From NCBI GenBank assembly GCA_002701845.1, contig NZXG01000061.1, positions 62,001-126,000 of the forward strand: a DNA stretch of 64,000 nucleotides, in the 5' to 3' direction. The stretch's first letter is position 1. The number at the start of each line of letters is the position of its first letter. The notes under the pieces are model-generated. The model saw nothing but the letters and a program-made list of their open reading frames with translations. It was not told where the DNA came from and made no database searches. Source of the DNA: Pseudomonadales bacterium (GTDB taxonomy: Bacteria > Pseudomonadota > Gammaproteobacteria > Pseudomonadales > Ketobacteraceae). Position numbers and translations under genes: made by a program. Of this stretch, positions 18,394 to 28,986 are shown piece by piece.

Positions 18394-18834
18394 ATGGTTT
18401 CTGCGGGCTCCGGGAAAAAACAGACTACTTACTCCATTACCGACCTGTCACGGGAATTCGATATCACCACCCGCGCCATCCGCTTTTATGAGGACCAGGG
18501 CCTGCTGAATCCACGGCGGGAGGGTCAAAAGCGGATCTACAGCCCCCGCGACCGCACCCTGCTGAAACTGATCCTGCGGGGCAAACGGTTGGGGTTCACT
18601 CTGGCGGAAAGCCGTGTCCTGTTCGACATGTACGATCCCGACTCCGGCAACACCCGCCAACTGGAGCAGTTCCTGGCCATGCTGGATGAGAAGGAAGCGG
18701 TGCTGGATCAGCAACTGAAAGATATTGAAATCATGAAAATCGAATTGCGGGAGGCCCGCCAGCGGTGTCTGGATGCATTACAACCGGACACCGAAACAGA
18801 ACCGGATGCCAGCCCGCAGGGAGGCCGCTTATGA
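18394..18834 (+). CDS. liuR: LiuR, MerR-family regulator of leucine/isovalerate catabolism
   Basis: 146 aa. An N-terminal winged helix-turn-helix of MerR type ([30 protein letters not shown], then [24 protein letters not shown]) is followed by a dimerisation helix and a short Glu/Asp-rich tail. No metal-binding Cys cluster, as expected of LiuR. It heads the liu operon and its stop overlaps liuA by ATGA. The palindrome in the upstream promoter is its likely autoregulatory site. Inducer by family knowledge: a branched-chain acyl-CoA intermediate. Confidence 0.88.
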   Translation: MVSAGSGKKQTTYSITDLSREFDITTRAIRFYEDQGLLNPRREGQKRIYSPRDRTLLKLILRGKRLGFTLAESRVLFDMYDPDSGNTRQLEQFLAMLDEKEAVLDQQLKDIEIMKIELREARQRCLDALQPDTETEPDASPQGGRL

Positions 18835-20000
18835 GTACTTTTTACCCTTCACTGAATTTTGGTTTCGGCGAGACTCTGGATGCCCTGCGGGACACGGTGC
18901 AACGTTTCGCCCAGGCGGAGATCGCCCCGCAGGCGGCGACCATCGATCAAAACAATGAGTTTCCCATGGCGCTGTGGCCCCGGCTGGGAGCGTTGGGCCT
19001 GTTGGGGATGACAGTCTCCGAAGAATACGGTGGCAGCGATCTTGGCTACCTGGCCCATGTACTGGCCATGGAGGAAATCAGCCGCGCCTCGGCCTCCGTG
19101 GGTCTCAGCTACGGCGCTCATTCCAACCTCTGCGTCAATCAGATCTATCGCAACGGTAACGCCGACCAAAAGGCCCGTTACCTGCCTCGGCTGGTGAGTG
19201 GCGAACATATCGGCGCCCTGGCCATGAGCGAGCCCAATGCCGGCAGTGACGTGGTGAGCATGCGCCTGCGGGCGGATAAAAAAAGCGATCGTTATGTGCT
19301 CAACGGCAACAAGATGTGGATCACCAACGGCCCCGACGCCAACGTCTATGTGATCTACGCCAAAACCGAACCGGAGCAGGGGCCCCGGGGAATTACCGCC
19401 TTTATTGTGGAGCGGGGCAGCAAAGGCTTCTCCCAGGCCCAGAAGCTGGACAAGCTGGGAATGCGTGGCTCCAACACCTGCGAACTGGTGTTCGAGGATT
19501 GCGAGGTGCCGGAAGAAAACGTGCTGGGTCAGGTGAACCAGGGCGTTAAAGTATTGATGAGTGGACTGGATTACGAGCGGGTGGTGCTGTCCGGCGGCCC
19601 CACCGGCATTATGCTGGCCTGCCTGGATGTGGTGATGCCCTATGTGCACGAGCGCAAACAGTTCGGCAAGGCCATCGGCCAATTCCAGTTGATGCAGGGC
19701 AAACTGGCGGATATGTACACCATCACCAACGCCAGCCGGGCCTATTTATACGCCGTGGCTCAGGCCTGTGACCGGGGCGAGACCAGCCGCAAGGACGCTG
19801 CCGCCGTAATTCTCTATACCGCAGAAAACGCCACCCGCTGTGCCCTGGAAGCCATCCAGACCCTGGGCGGTAACGGCTATATCAACGATTATCCCACCGG
19901 CCGCCTGTTGCGGGACGCCAAGCTCTACGAAATTGGCGCCGGCACCTCGGAAATTCGCCGTATGTTGATCGGCCGGGAACTGTTTAACGACACCGTTTAA
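18831..20000 (+). CDS. liuA: Isovaleryl-CoA dehydrogenase
   Basis: 389 aa from ATG 18831; the ORF-track start at 18765 lies inside liuR and adds 22 unconserved residues. Acyl-CoA dehydrogenase landmarks: [52 protein letters not shown] and [18 protein letters not shown]. Catalytic base Glu249 lies in [12 protein letters not shown], the position that marks isovaleryl-CoA dehydrogenases. It oxidises isovaleryl-CoA to 3-methylcrotonyl-CoA and passes electrons to ETF (etfBA is at 35.9 kb). Second gene of the liu operon. Confidence 0.94.
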   Translation: MSTFYPSLNFGFGETLDALRDTVQRFAQAEIAPQAATIDQNNEFPMALWPRLGALGLLGMTVSEEYGGSDLGYLAHVLAMEEISRASASVGLSYGAHSNLCVNQIYRNGNADQKARYLPRLVSGEHIGALAMSEPNAGSDVVSMRLRADKKSDRYVLNGNKMWITNGPDANVYVIYAKTEPEQGPRGITAFIVERGSKGFSQAQKLDKLGMRGSNTCELVFEDCEVPEENVLGQVNQGVKVLMSGLDYERVVLSGGPTGIMLACLDVVMPYVHERKQFGKAIGQFQLMQGKLADMYTITNASRAYLYAVAQACDRGETSRKDAAAVILYTAENATRCALEAIQTLGGNGYINDYPTGRLLRDAKLYEIGAGTSEIRRMLIGRELFNDTV

Positions 20001-20026
20001 ATCCATCGGCAATACGGACCACGACC

Positions 20027-21634
20027 ATGGCCATATTGGAATCCAAGATCAACCTTCAGGCGCCGGAGTGTGAAGCCAACCGCGCCGCCATGGAGGAGCG
20101 GGTGGCAGCATTGCGCGAGCTGACCCGGACCATCAAACAGGGGGGCGGCGAACAGGCCCAGCGCAAGCACCTGGACCGGGGCAAGCTGTTGCCCCGGGAG
20201 CGGGTGCGGCAGCTGCTGGATCCCGGTTCGCCGTTTCTGGAGATCGGCCTGTTGGCGGCTCACGATGTCTATGGTGAATCCGTTCCGGCGGCGGGCACCG
20301 TGGCCGGTGTGGGACGGATCCACGGCCTGGAGTGCATGGTGGTGGCCAACGATGCCACGGTAAAAGGCGGCAGCTATTACCCATTGACGGTGAAGAAACA
20401 CCTGCGGGCACAGGCCATTGCCGATGAAAACAATCTGCCCTGTATTTACCTGGTGGATTCCGGCGGCGCCAATCTGCCCCGGCAGGATGAGGTGTTTCCG
20501 GACCGGGAACACTTTGGCCGGATTTTCTTTAATCAGGCCAATATGTCTGCCCGGGGGATACCTCAGATCGCCGTGGTGATGGGTTCCTGTACCGCCGGCG
20601 GTGCCTATATACCGGCGATGGCGGATGAAAGCATTATTGTTAAGGAGCAAGGCACCATCTTTCTGGCGGGTCCGCCGCTGGTGAAGGCGGCCACCGGTGA
20701 GGAGGTTTCGGCGGAAGACCTGGGTGGCGCGGACGTGCACTGCCGGACCTCCGGCGTGGCGGATCACTACGCTGAAAACGACGAGCATGCCCTGCAACTG
20801 GCACGCAACGCGGTGCAGCGATTGAACCGGCGCAAGATTCAGCAAATGGATCTGGCGGCACCCAAGCCCCCCCGTTATCCGGTGGAGGAGATATACAGTG
20901 TGGTGCCCCCGGATCTGAAAACCCCTTACGATGTGCGGGAAGTGATTGCGCGGATCGTGGATGATTCCGAGTTTGATGAATTCAAGGCGCTGTACGGCAC
21001 CACGCTGGTGTGCGGTTATGCCCGCATCTGGGGAATCCCGGTGGGCATCGTGGCCAACAACGGTGTGTTGTTCAGTGAATCCTCGGTGAAGGGCGCGCAC
21101 TTTGTGGAGTTGTGCGCCCAGCGCAAAATTCCCCTGGTGTTCTTGCAGAACATCACCGGTTTTATGGTGGGTCAGCGCTATGAATCCGAAGGTATTGCCA
21201 AGCACGGCGCCAAGATGGTGACCGCCGTGGCCTGTGCCCAGGTGCCCAAGGTCACTTTGATCACTGGTGGCAGCTTTGGAGCCGGCAACTACGGCATGTG
21301 TGGCCGGGCCTACGATCCCCGTTTTATGTTTATGTGGCCCAATGCCCGCATTTCGGTGATGGGGGGTGAGCAGGCGGCCGGCGTCATGGCGCAGATTAAA
21401 AAGGACGGCATGGCCAAGCGCGGCGAAAGCTGGGATCCGGCGGAAGAGTCTGCCTTCAAGCAGCCGATTATCGACACCTACGAGGAGCAGGGCCACCCAT
21501 ACTATGCCAGTGCCCGGCTCTGGGATGACGGCGTGATTGATCCGGCACAGAGCCGCGATGTTCTTGGGCTGGCCATCAGCGCCGCTCTTAATGCACCCAT
21601 ACCGGACACCCGGTTCGGCATCTTCAGAATGTGA
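20027..21634 (+). CDS. liuB: Methylcrotonyl-CoA carboxylase, carboxyltransferase (beta) subunit
   Basis: 535 aa, the normal length. Crotonase-like carboxyltransferase halves are visible: N-terminal [21 protein letters not shown] and [20 protein letters not shown]-terminal [24 protein letters not shown] and [18 protein letters not shown]. It transfers carboxylate from biotin to 3-methylcrotonyl-CoA, giving 3-methylglutaconyl-CoA. It sits between liuA and the biotin-carrying subunit, as usual. Confidence 0.95.
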   Translation: MAILESKINLQAPECEANRAAMEERVAALRELTRTIKQGGGEQAQRKHLDRGKLLPRERVRQLLDPGSPFLEIGLLAAHDVYGESVPAAGTVAGVGRIHGLECMVVANDATVKGGSYYPLTVKKHLRAQAIADENNLPCIYLVDSGGANLPRQDEVFPDREHFGRIFFNQANMSARGIPQIAVVMGSCTAGGAYIPAMADESIIVKEQGTIFLAGPPLVKAATGEEVSAEDLGGADVHCRTSGVADHYAENDEHALQLARNAVQRLNRRKIQQMDLAAPKPPRYPVEEIYSVVPPDLKTPYDVREVIARIVDDSEFDEFKALYGTTLVCGYARIWGIPVGIVANNGVLFSESSVKGAHFVELCAQRKIPLVFLQNITGFMVGQRYESEGIAKHGAKMVTAVACAQVPKVTLITGGSFGAGNYGMCGRAYDPRFMFMWPNARISVMGGEQAAGVMAQIKKDGMAKRGESWDPAEESAFKQPIIDTYEEQGHPYYASARLWDDGVIDPAQSRDVLGLAISAALNAPIPDTRFGIFRM

Positions 21635-21648
21635 GGAGAGGAATTCCC

Positions 21649-23634
21649 ATGCAACAAGATCGAATCCACATTCGTAAAGTATTGGTGGCCAACCGGGGTG
21701 AGATTGCCTGTCGGGTGATGCGCACTCTGCGGCGGATGGGTATTGAATCAGTGGCGGTGTACTCCGATGCCGATGCCGAGGCGCAGCATGTGCTGGCCGC
21801 CGATGAGGCCCACTGGATCGGGCCCGCGCCGGCCACGGAAAGCTATCTGGATATGGCGCGTATTCTGGCGGTAGCCGAACAGGCCGAAGTGGACGCCATT
21901 CACCCCGGCTACGGTTTTTTGTCGGAAAACGCGGAGTTTGCCCGACGCTGTGCCGCCGCCAATATCCGCTTGATCGGGCCACCGCCGGAAGCCATGGAGG
22001 CCATGGCGTCCAAATCCCGGGCCAAGGCCATCATGGGGGAGGCGGACGTGCCACTGGTGCCCGGTTATCATGGTGATGACCAGACCCCGGAACGACTGCT
22101 GGAGCACGCCCGGGAAATCGGTTTTCCGGTGCTGTTAAAAGCGGCGCTGGGGGGCGGTGGCAAGGGGATGCGGCTGGTGCCTCAGGAGGCGGAATTTATG
22201 GACGCCCTGGAAGCCTGCCAGCGGGAGGCCAGAGCCGCCTTTGGCGATGATCATATTCTGATTGAAAAATATATCACCCAGCCGCGGCACGTGGAAATTC
22301 AGGTGTTTGCGGATATGCACGATAACGCGGTGTATTTATTCGAGCGGGACTGCTCTATTCAGCGCCGCCACCAGAAAGTGGTGGAAGAGGCGCCGGCCCC
22401 CGGGCTGGATGACGCCACCCGCCGGGCCATGGGTGAGGCCGCGGTGCGGGCCGCCAGGGCCATCGGTTATGTGGGTGCTGGTACCATTGAGTTCCTGCTG
22501 TCCGCCAGTGGTGAATATTACTTTATGGAAATGAACACCCGGTTGCAGGTGGAGCATCCGGTGACCGAAATGATCACCGGCCTGGACCTGGTGGAATGGC
22601 AGGTACGGGTGTCGGAGGGTCAGCCCCTGCCCCAGGCTCAGGAGCAACTGACCCGCCAGGGCCATGCCATTGAAGTCCGGATTTACGCCGAAGATACTGC
22701 CCAGGGCTTCCTGCCCTCCACCGGCACGATTGAGCATCTGCACATGCCGGCGGCATCGGAATATGTACGCATTGACTCCGGCGTGGTGGCCGGGGATGAG
22801 ATCAGCGTGTACTACGATCCCATGATCGCCAAACTGATCGTCTGGGGCGATAGCCGGGAGGCCGCCATCCGCCGTATGCTGCGGGCTTTGCAGCAGTGCC
22901 ATCTGGCGGGGGTGGCCACCAATATCGGCTTTCTGCGCAGCCTGATCGAGCACAGCCATTTTCAAAGTGGCGCGGTGAGTACGCATTTTATTGAGGATCA
23001 CGCTGCGGACCTGGCCTATGACCCACCGCAGCCGGCTGCCCGGGAATATATTCTGGGGGCGCTGTTGATCAGTACCTTACCCCTGGCGGGCAGCGGTGAG
23101 CCCTGGCAGGAACTCAGTGGCTTTCAGCTAAACGACTTTCCCGCACAACGGGTGCTGTTTGAAGCCGCCGATGGGCCGCTGGCAGTGGACCTGGAGTTAC
23201 AGGGTGGCTCTGTGACCGCGCGTTGTGGGGAGGAAACCTATCGGCTGGACGTGCGCCGGGATGGGGATGAACTGGATGTGGCCGGTGATTTTAATCTGCG
23301 GGTCAGAGGCTATTGCGACGGCGACCGGGTGGCGTTGTTCACCGCTGCAGGTCTTATTCGTCTGGTACGTTATCAGTATCGCCACGCCCAGCAGGATTCG
23401 GATTCCGACCAGCATCTGAAAGCGCCCATGAACGGCCGGGTGGTGCATATTGCCGTCACCGAGGGCCAGCAGGTCGCAAAAGGAGACTTGCTGGTAACCG
23501 TGGAGGCCATGAAAATGGAACACAGCATCCGCGCCCATAAACCCGGGCGGGTCAAGGCGGTGTTTCACCAGGCGGGAGATCTGGTCAGCGCGGATGCCGA
23601 ACTCATCGAACTGGAAATCGACGAAGAGGAATAA
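21649..23634 (+). CDS. liuD: Methylcrotonyl-CoA carboxylase, biotin carboxylase/BCCP (alpha) subunit
   Basis: 661 aa from ATG 21649, preceded by GAGGAGAGG; the ORF-track start at 21631 overlaps the liuB stop. Biotin carboxylase region: IRKVLVANRGEIACRVMRT, AALGGGGKGMRLV, CSIQRRHQKVVEEAP and EMNTRLQVEHPVTEMITG. The C-terminal biotinyl domain has Lys622 in VEAMKMEH. It carboxylates its own biotin with ATP and bicarbonate. liuC, which usually lies between liuB and liuD, is missing; only 14 bases separate the two genes. Confidence 0.95.
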   Translation: MQQDRIHIRKVLVANRGEIACRVMRTLRRMGIESVAVYSDADAEAQHVLAADEAHWIGPAPATESYLDMARILAVAEQAEVDAIHPGYGFLSENAEFARRCAAANIRLIGPPPEAMEAMASKSRAKAIMGEADVPLVPGYHGDDQTPERLLEHAREIGFPVLLKAALGGGGKGMRLVPQEAEFMDALEACQREARAAFGDDHILIEKYITQPRHVEIQVFADMHDNAVYLFERDCSIQRRHQKVVEEAPAPGLDDATRRAMGEAAVRAARAIGYVGAGTIEFLLSASGEYYFMEMNTRLQVEHPVTEMITGLDLVEWQVRVSEGQPLPQAQEQLTRQGHAIEVRIYAEDTAQGFLPSTGTIEHLHMPAASEYVRIDSGVVAGDEISVYYDPMIAKLIVWGDSREAAIRRMLRALQQCHLAGVATNIGFLRSLIEHSHFQSGAVSTHFIEDHAADLAYDPPQPAAREYILGALLISTLPLAGSGEPWQELSGFQLNDFPAQRVLFEAADGPLAVDLELQGGSVTARCGEETYRLDVRRDGDELDVAGDFNLRVRGYCDGDRVALFTAAGLIRLVRYQYRHAQQDSDSDQHLKAPMNGRVVHIAVTEGQQVAKGDLLVTVEAMKMEHSIRAHKPGRVKAVFHQAGDLVSADAELIELEIDEEE

Positions 23635-23636
23635 TT

Positions 23637-25598
23637 GTGGAACAAGTATTGTGGCAGCCGGATCAGCACTGGATTGAGCGAACCAACATGCATGCCTTTA
23701 TGACCCTGGTGGCCAGGGAATATGGCATCGATGCCACAGACTATGCCTGCCTGCAGCGTTGGAGCTGTGAACAGAGCACCCGCTTTTGGCCGCTGCTGGC
23801 GGAGTTTGCCGGCGTCCAGTGGCAGGGTGAGCCGGAACCGGTGGTGGACGATGCCGAGCGCCTGCCGGGGGCCAATTGGTTTCCCGGCATACGGCTGAAC
23901 TTTGCGGAAAACCTGCTGGCGGCGGCCCGGGATCCACAGCGGGCGGAAGCGGTGGCGCTGGTGTTTCGCGGCGAGAACGGCCGCCGTGACAGCGTTACCT
24001 ACGCCCAGTTACAGCAACAGGTCGCGCGCCTGGCGGCGTTTATGGCGGGACAGGGTGTGCAACAGGGCGACCGGGTGGCGGCAGTGATGCCCAATTGCAT
24101 CGAAACCGTGGTGGGCATGTTGGCGGCCACCAGCCTGGGGGCCATCTGGAGTTCCTGTTCGCCGGATTTTGGCATCAATGGCATTGTGGATCGGTTTGCC
24201 CAGATTGAGCCCAGCCTGTTACTGGCGGTGGATGGTTACTATTACAGTGGTAAAAAACTGGACATCATGCCGCGTCTGCAGAAAGTGCAGCAGGCCATAC
24301 CTTCCCTGCGGCACACGGTTTTGGTTCCGTTTCTAAATTCGGCACCGGATACCGCCGGGTTAACCGCGGTCACTCTTTATCCCGAGATTGACGACAGCGA
24401 CCGGCCTCTGACTTTCACCCAGGTGCCGTTCAATCACCCGCTCTACATTATGTACTCCTCCGGTACCACCGGTGTGCCCAAATGTATCGTGCACTCAACA
24501 GGCGGCACCCTGTTGCAGCACCGCAAGGAACACCTGCTGCATGCGGATCTGAAATCCGATGATGTGTTTTTCTATTTCACCACCTGTGGCTGGATGATGT
24601 GGAACTGGCTGGTGACCGGGCTGGCCAGTGGTGCCACCCTGGTGCTGTTCGACGGTTCGCCGTTTCACCCGGCGCCGGCGGCGCTGATGGATATGATTGA
24701 CGAGGAGGGTATTACCCTTTTCGGCACCAGTGCCAAATACCTGGCGGCGCTGGAGAAAGCCGGGCTGAAACCGGCGCAAAGCCATCGCCTGGAGGGCCTG
24801 CGGGCAATCTTTTCCACCGGCTCGCCGCTGACCCACGAAAGTTTCGATTACGTGTACCGGGATATCAAAGCGGACCTCTGTCTGTCATCCGTTTCCGGGG
24901 GTACCGATATCATCAGTTGTTTCGCCCTGGGTAATCCGGTATTGCCGGTGGTGCGGGGTGAACTGCAATGCATTGGTCTGGGTATGGACGTGCACATCTA
25001 TGATGAATCCGGGCAGCCGGTGGTTGGCCAGAAAGGCGAACTGGTCTGTTGCCGGGCGTTTCCTTCATGCCCCATTGGTTTCTGGAACGATCCCGGCGAC
25101 GAAAAATTTCACAGCGCCTATTTCGAGCGCTTTCCCGGGGTCTGGGCCCATGGCGATTACGGCGAGATCACGGAACGGGGCAGCATGATTATTTACGGCC
25201 GCTCCGACGCGGTGCTCAATCCCGGTGGGGTACGCATTGGCACCGCGGAGATCTATCGTCAGGTGGACCAACTGGATTTTATCCTGGAAAGCGTGGTGGT
25301 GGGTCAGGACTGGCAGGATGACGTGCGGGTGGTGTTGTTTGTGCGGCTGCGGGATGGACTCGCCCTGGACGACGACAACATCAAAACCATCAAGTCCACC
25401 ATTCGCGCCAACACCACCCCGCGCCACGTACCGGCGAAAATCATTCAGGTGGCGGATATCCCCCGCACCATCAGTGGCAAGATTGCCGAACTGGCGGTGC
25501 GCAAGGTGATTCATGGGGAGGCGGTGAAAAATACCGATGCCCTGGCGAACCCGGAATCCCTCGATCTGTACCGCGATCTGGCAGAACTTCAGGACTGA
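23637..25598 (+). CDS. Acetoacetate--CoA ligase
   Basis: 653 aa from GTG 23637, with GAGGAA at good spacing and two bases after liuD. It is an ANL superfamily enzyme with [20 protein letters not shown] (ATP loop), [38 protein letters not shown] and the A10 lysine in [13 protein letters not shown]. Length and motifs fit acetoacetyl-CoA synthetase (AacS). It activates acetoacetate, the end product of leucine breakdown, which explains its place at the end of the liu operon. It overlaps the convergent MMPL pseudogene by ten bases. Confidence 0.92.
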   Translation: MEQVLWQPDQHWIERTNMHAFMTLVAREYGIDATDYACLQRWSCEQSTRFWPLLAEFAGVQWQGEPEPVVDDAERLPGANWFPGIRLNFAENLLAAARDPQRAEAVALVFRGENGRRDSVTYAQLQQQVARLAAFMAGQGVQQGDRVAAVMPNCIETVVGMLAATSLGAIWSSCSPDFGINGIVDRFAQIEPSLLLAVDGYYYSGKKLDIMPRLQKVQQAIPSLRHTVLVPFLNSAPDTAGLTAVTLYPEIDDSDRPLTFTQVPFNHPLYIMYSSGTTGVPKCIVHSTGGTLLQHRKEHLLHADLKSDDVFFYFTTCGWMMWNWLVTGLASGATLVLFDGSPFHPAPAALMDMIDEEGITLFGTSAKYLAALEKAGLKPAQSHRLEGLRAIFSTGSPLTHESFDYVYRDIKADLCLSSVSGGTDIISCFALGNPVLPVVRGELQCIGLGMDVHIYDESGQPVVGQKGELVCCRAFPSCPIGFWNDPGDEKFHSAYFERFPGVWAHGDYGEITERGSMIIYGRSDAVLNPGGVRIGTAEIYRQVDQLDFILESVVVGQDWQDDVRVVLFVRLRDGLALDDDNIKTIKSTIRANTTPRHVPAKIIQVADIPRTISGKIAELAVRKVIHGEAVKNTDALANPESLDLYRDLAELQD

Positions 25599-26632
25599 GG
25601 CTGGGCCTGAGTTTGGGCTTCGGCCCCCGGCCTGCGCCGATCGGTGAGCATCACCAGGGGCAGTAACAGGAACACATCGATCACCAGCGCCAGGGCCAGC
25701 ACCGTGGCGCTTAGGAATCCCAAATCAGCATTGGGCGTGAAGTGGGAGAAGGCCAGCACCCCAAAACAGATCACCAGGGTCAGGGTGGTGGTGAACAGGG
25801 CCTTGCCGGTGGTGGCCAGGGCCTGGCGCGCAGCCTCCTGAGGGCTGGCGTTGCCCCGGGCCCGTTGATATTTGGTTAGCAGATGGATGGTGTCATCCAC
25901 CACCACCCCCAGTGTAATCACCGCCACGATGGATACGGCCAAACCGATCTGGCCATCCACCAGCCCCCAGACCCCAAACCCCGCCAGCGCCGGCAGACAG
26001 TTGGAAAGCAGGCTGATCACACCCAGGCGGAGAGAACCCAGGGTAAAACACAACAGAATGCCGATAATCACAAAGCCCAGAAAAGTACCCTGCAACAGAC
26101 TCTTGCTGTTATCCAGATTCAACTGGGCAAAAGCCGCCTCCAGAGAGATGGCTGATGTTTGTAAGGGCTTGGGCCAGTGCTCCTGAATCCAGTGCTCGGC
26201 CCGCTGCCGGAATGCCAGTAATTCGCTGGAACTGGCGGAGTGCAGCACTACCGTGAGCCGGGTGGCACTGTTATCAAAATTCACCCGTTGCTCCAGATCC
26301 GCGCCATAGGGTAACGACAATTCATAAAGCAGCAGGTATTGGCTATTCAATTCTGCATCCCGGGGAATGCGATAGTAGGACCTCTGATCATTGTTCATTT
26401 GCCGATGGATGGTTTTAATAACCTGATCGAATCCGGCCACTTGCGCCACCTTGGGTTGGGCTCGGGCCCACTGGGAGAATGCGTCCAGAGCATCCAGATA
26501 GGCGGGGGAGGTAATGCCCAGGTCGCCGCTGGCGGGCACCCGAAAATCCAATTTATGGACCCCGGTCAGTTTGGCATTTACCAGCGTGTTGACCCGCTTG
26601 ATCTCCCAGGTGTCGTCAAAAAAGCGGTCCAT
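25589..26632 (-). pseudogene. MMPL/RND transporter, C-terminal half (after internal stop)
   Basis: 347-residue open frame that continues the upstream half in the same frame after a TAG codon; the ATG at 26632 is just the first internal Met. It holds a periplasmic loop, then the second set of transmembrane helices with VISLLSNCLPALAGFGVWG, VITLGVVVDDTIHLLTKYQ and LALVIDVFLLLPLVML. The Asp-Asp in GVVVDDT is the proton-relay site of RND/MMPL proteins. Without the N-terminal half it cannot form a normal transporter. See the entry for the N-terminal half. Confidence 0.85.
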
Positions 26633-26668
26633 GCGTTCATCCAGGTAATTATTGCCCAGAGGAATCAG

Positions 26669-27889
26669 CTAACCCACCAGTGCGACGGTGACCACAGTAA
26701 AAGAAAGCCGGGGATAACTCAGTAAGTGTCGGGCCAATGTCTGTTGCGGTTTGGGTGGTAACGGTCGCAGGGGCATCAGAGTCATCCAGCCGGGCAGCCA
26801 GAACACGGTCAGCACAAACGCGAATACCGTCCCGGCCGCTATCAGGTTGCCCAGCTGCTGGTACGGTGGTGACTGCGAAACATTAAGACAGAGAAAGCCC
26901 ACCACTGTGGTCAGCGTGGTGATGGTCATGGGCTTGAAGTTATCAGCCAGCGACTGGCGTACCGCCTGCCGTGGTGTCAGGCCCTGATTCACCTGATGGC
27001 GATAAGCCGTCAGTAAATGGGCCGCATCCGCCAGCACAATGGCAATCAACGAAACCGGGATAAATGCCGTAATGGGGGTGACCGGCAGTTGCCCCCAGCC
27101 CGCCAGCCCCAGGGTCAGCAGATTGGTTAACAGCATCAGATAGAAAGTGGCGGCCACCAGCCAGCCACTGCGGAAGATCACCAGCAGTACCAGTAGCATG
27201 AGCCCCAATACCCAGGGCAGCTTTTCCCGAAACTCCGTCTCCGTGGCCTGGGTCAGGGCATGGGAGTAGGCCACCGTACCCGCCAGATGCACCTGGAATT
27301 CTGCGTTATTCTGATTTAATGCCTGCTGCAGTTCCCGGGCCCAGGCCATTACGGTTTGTACCTGCTCGCGGTCGGCCCGTTCAATGTCCAGGGTGGCCGC
27401 CACGGCGGTAACGTCAAGGTCCGGTCCCAGCAGGCCACCCACCAGTCGGGGTTCCCCCGCGCTGTAACGTTCCAGCTCCGCCAGGGCCGGGTCGCTGATG
27501 GGCCCACCCTCATACAATGGCCGGGTTTCCAGAGTGTCGTCCAGCGACCGGGTGCGGTTGAAGTTGGTCAGGGATTCCACCCGGGTCACGTGGGGCTGCG
27601 ACCACAGTGTTTGGGTCAACCGGTGAATGGGCGCCAGCAGCTGCCGCCGGAATACCGAGCCGCGGTTGGATTCAAACACAAAAATAATGGAGTTATTGGC
27701 GGTGAACTCAGCTTCCAGGGCCTGTACCTGTTGATAGGCCTGGCTCTTGGCATCGAAAAATACCCTGGGATCACCATTCACTTTGAGCCGGCTGATGCCG
27801 CCGTAGGCGAAGGCCAGTATCAGCGCGCTGATCACCAGCAACCAGAGCCAGCGGCCACCGGTCCCCGTGGGCAGATAAACCCGGTTCAC
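26669..27889 (-). pseudogene. MMPL/RND transporter, N-terminal half (in-frame amber stop)
   Basis: 406 aa from GTG 27889, whose GTGA overlaps the stop of the upstream acyltransferase. One N-terminal helix, a large periplasmic loop (SKSQAYQQVQALEAEFTANNSIIFVFES) and a helix bundle with SLIAIVLADAAHLLTAYRH. At 26671-26669 the frame meets TAG (VALVG-stop), after which the same frame continues without a gap into the C-terminal half (LIPLGNNYLDERMDRF). The joined product of about 766 residues is normal MMPL length. One base change (for example CAG to TAG) explains it; suppression or a sequencing error are alternatives. It would probably have exported a lipid made by the operon. Confidence 0.88.
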
Positions 27890-28986
27890 AGCCGCGCCAC
27901 TTCAAGATACAACGGCAGACCGGCGTTCAGTTGGGCCCGACAATCCGGCCCATGGCTCACCAGGAAGTGCTGGCTGCCCATGCGCCGGCGCACAAAGCCT
28001 TTGAGAGCCGGCTCCAATGGGTCCCCCTGACTCAGGGCCAACACCATGGTGGCTTCACCGCGCTGGCGCAGTTCGCGGCGGGCGGCTTGCAGCAGACTGT
28101 TCAGGATCGCCGGTTCCTCATCACGCACCAGCACCGAATGCAGATTGACATACTCCGCCACCTGGCCCCTGGCGGGCAACGGAAATCCGCCGGCCACTGA
28201 GCACCAGAGGTTATAGAGTGGTCGCAGCCAGTGCATCCAGCGGGGGTAGTCCACCACCTTGGTCTGCTTAAAGGCTTTCTGTTTCCACAGGCCGCAGATT
28301 CCGATCACCTGACCCCTTTCGCGCACCAGGAAAAAATCCTTCAGTCGAATGTCGCGGTAATAGGGGTCATCACTGCCCACACGGTCAAAGTGGTACAGTG
28401 GATAAAACTGACGCTTGGGCGCCTGCTGGTCGAAGAAAGCCTGCATGGCCGGCACATCGTTGGGCCGGGCCTGGCTCACCCCATACTGGGGCCGGGAACT
28501 GAAATCGTAAGCGGTGGCGATCAGATAGGTGTTAAGCCGGCCGTAGGGATAATAGTGGGGCATACCACCGCGGCCGCTGGCCACGGTTCCCAGCGAGGCG
28601 GCATTCTCATCCAGGATTACGGTCTGGGAAAATTCATCATCGGGTTGAAACTGGCGGCTGTGGCGGAACAATTTCAGTAACAGACGTGAACCCCGATAGT
28701 GGTTGCTGATACGCAGGTCGTTGGCATAGCCGATGCGGCGGGGCCGGCCGTTGATGAAAACCTCACGAAAGCTGAGGCTGGAAACGCCGTCCAGGGCACC
28801 GGTTTCGCGACTCTCCGCCACCACTACATAAGACTGTTGGCCCACCACGGCGCTGCCGTGAAAGAAATCCGGGTGGCGCTCGAAGTTGAGGGTCACCAGA
28901 CCCTGCTGGGGTGTACTGTCCAGTAGCGCCAGTAATGCCTGATTATCAGCCTCCGTGGCCAGACGAATATGGTGACCGGAACTCAT
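27886..28986 (-). CDS. GNAT-type acyltransferase-like protein (intact)
   Basis: 366 aa from ATG 28986, whose ATGA overlaps the stop of the GH3 remnant. The ORF-track start at 29082 lies inside that gene. N-terminal HIRLATEADNQALLALLDSTP and RPRRIGYANDLRISNHYRGSRL resemble the acyl-CoA-binding core of GNAT proteins. A second GNAT-like segment is PLYHFDRVGSDDPYYRDI...FFLVRERGQVIGICGLW, so it may be a double-GNAT protein. The substrate is unknown. It is the only undamaged gene in a four-gene operon, consistent with recent inactivation of its neighbours. Confidence 0.65.
   Translation of the reverse strand: MSSGHHIRLATEADNQALLALLDSTPQQGLVTLNFERHPDFFHGSAVVGQQSYVVVAESRETGALDGVSSLSFREVFINGRPRRIGYANDLRISNHYRGSRLLLKLFRHSRQFQPDDEFSQTVILDENAASLGTVASGRGGMPHYYPYGRLNTYLIATAYDFSSRPQYGVSQARPNDVPAMQAFFDQQAPKRQFYPLYHFDRVGSDDPYYRDIRLKDFFLVRERGQVIGICGLWKQKAFKQTKVVDYPRWMHWLRPLYNLWCSVAGGFPLPARGQVAEYVNLHSVLVRDEEPAILNSLLQAARRELRQRGEATMVLALSQGDPLEPALKGFVRRRMGSQHFLVSHGPDCRAQLNAGLPLYLEVARL

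Noticed and set aside
19997-21982. 661-aa minus-strand ORF across liuB
   Set aside because: Antisense shadow of liuB and the start of liuD; no motif, while the plus strand encodes clear carboxylase subunits.
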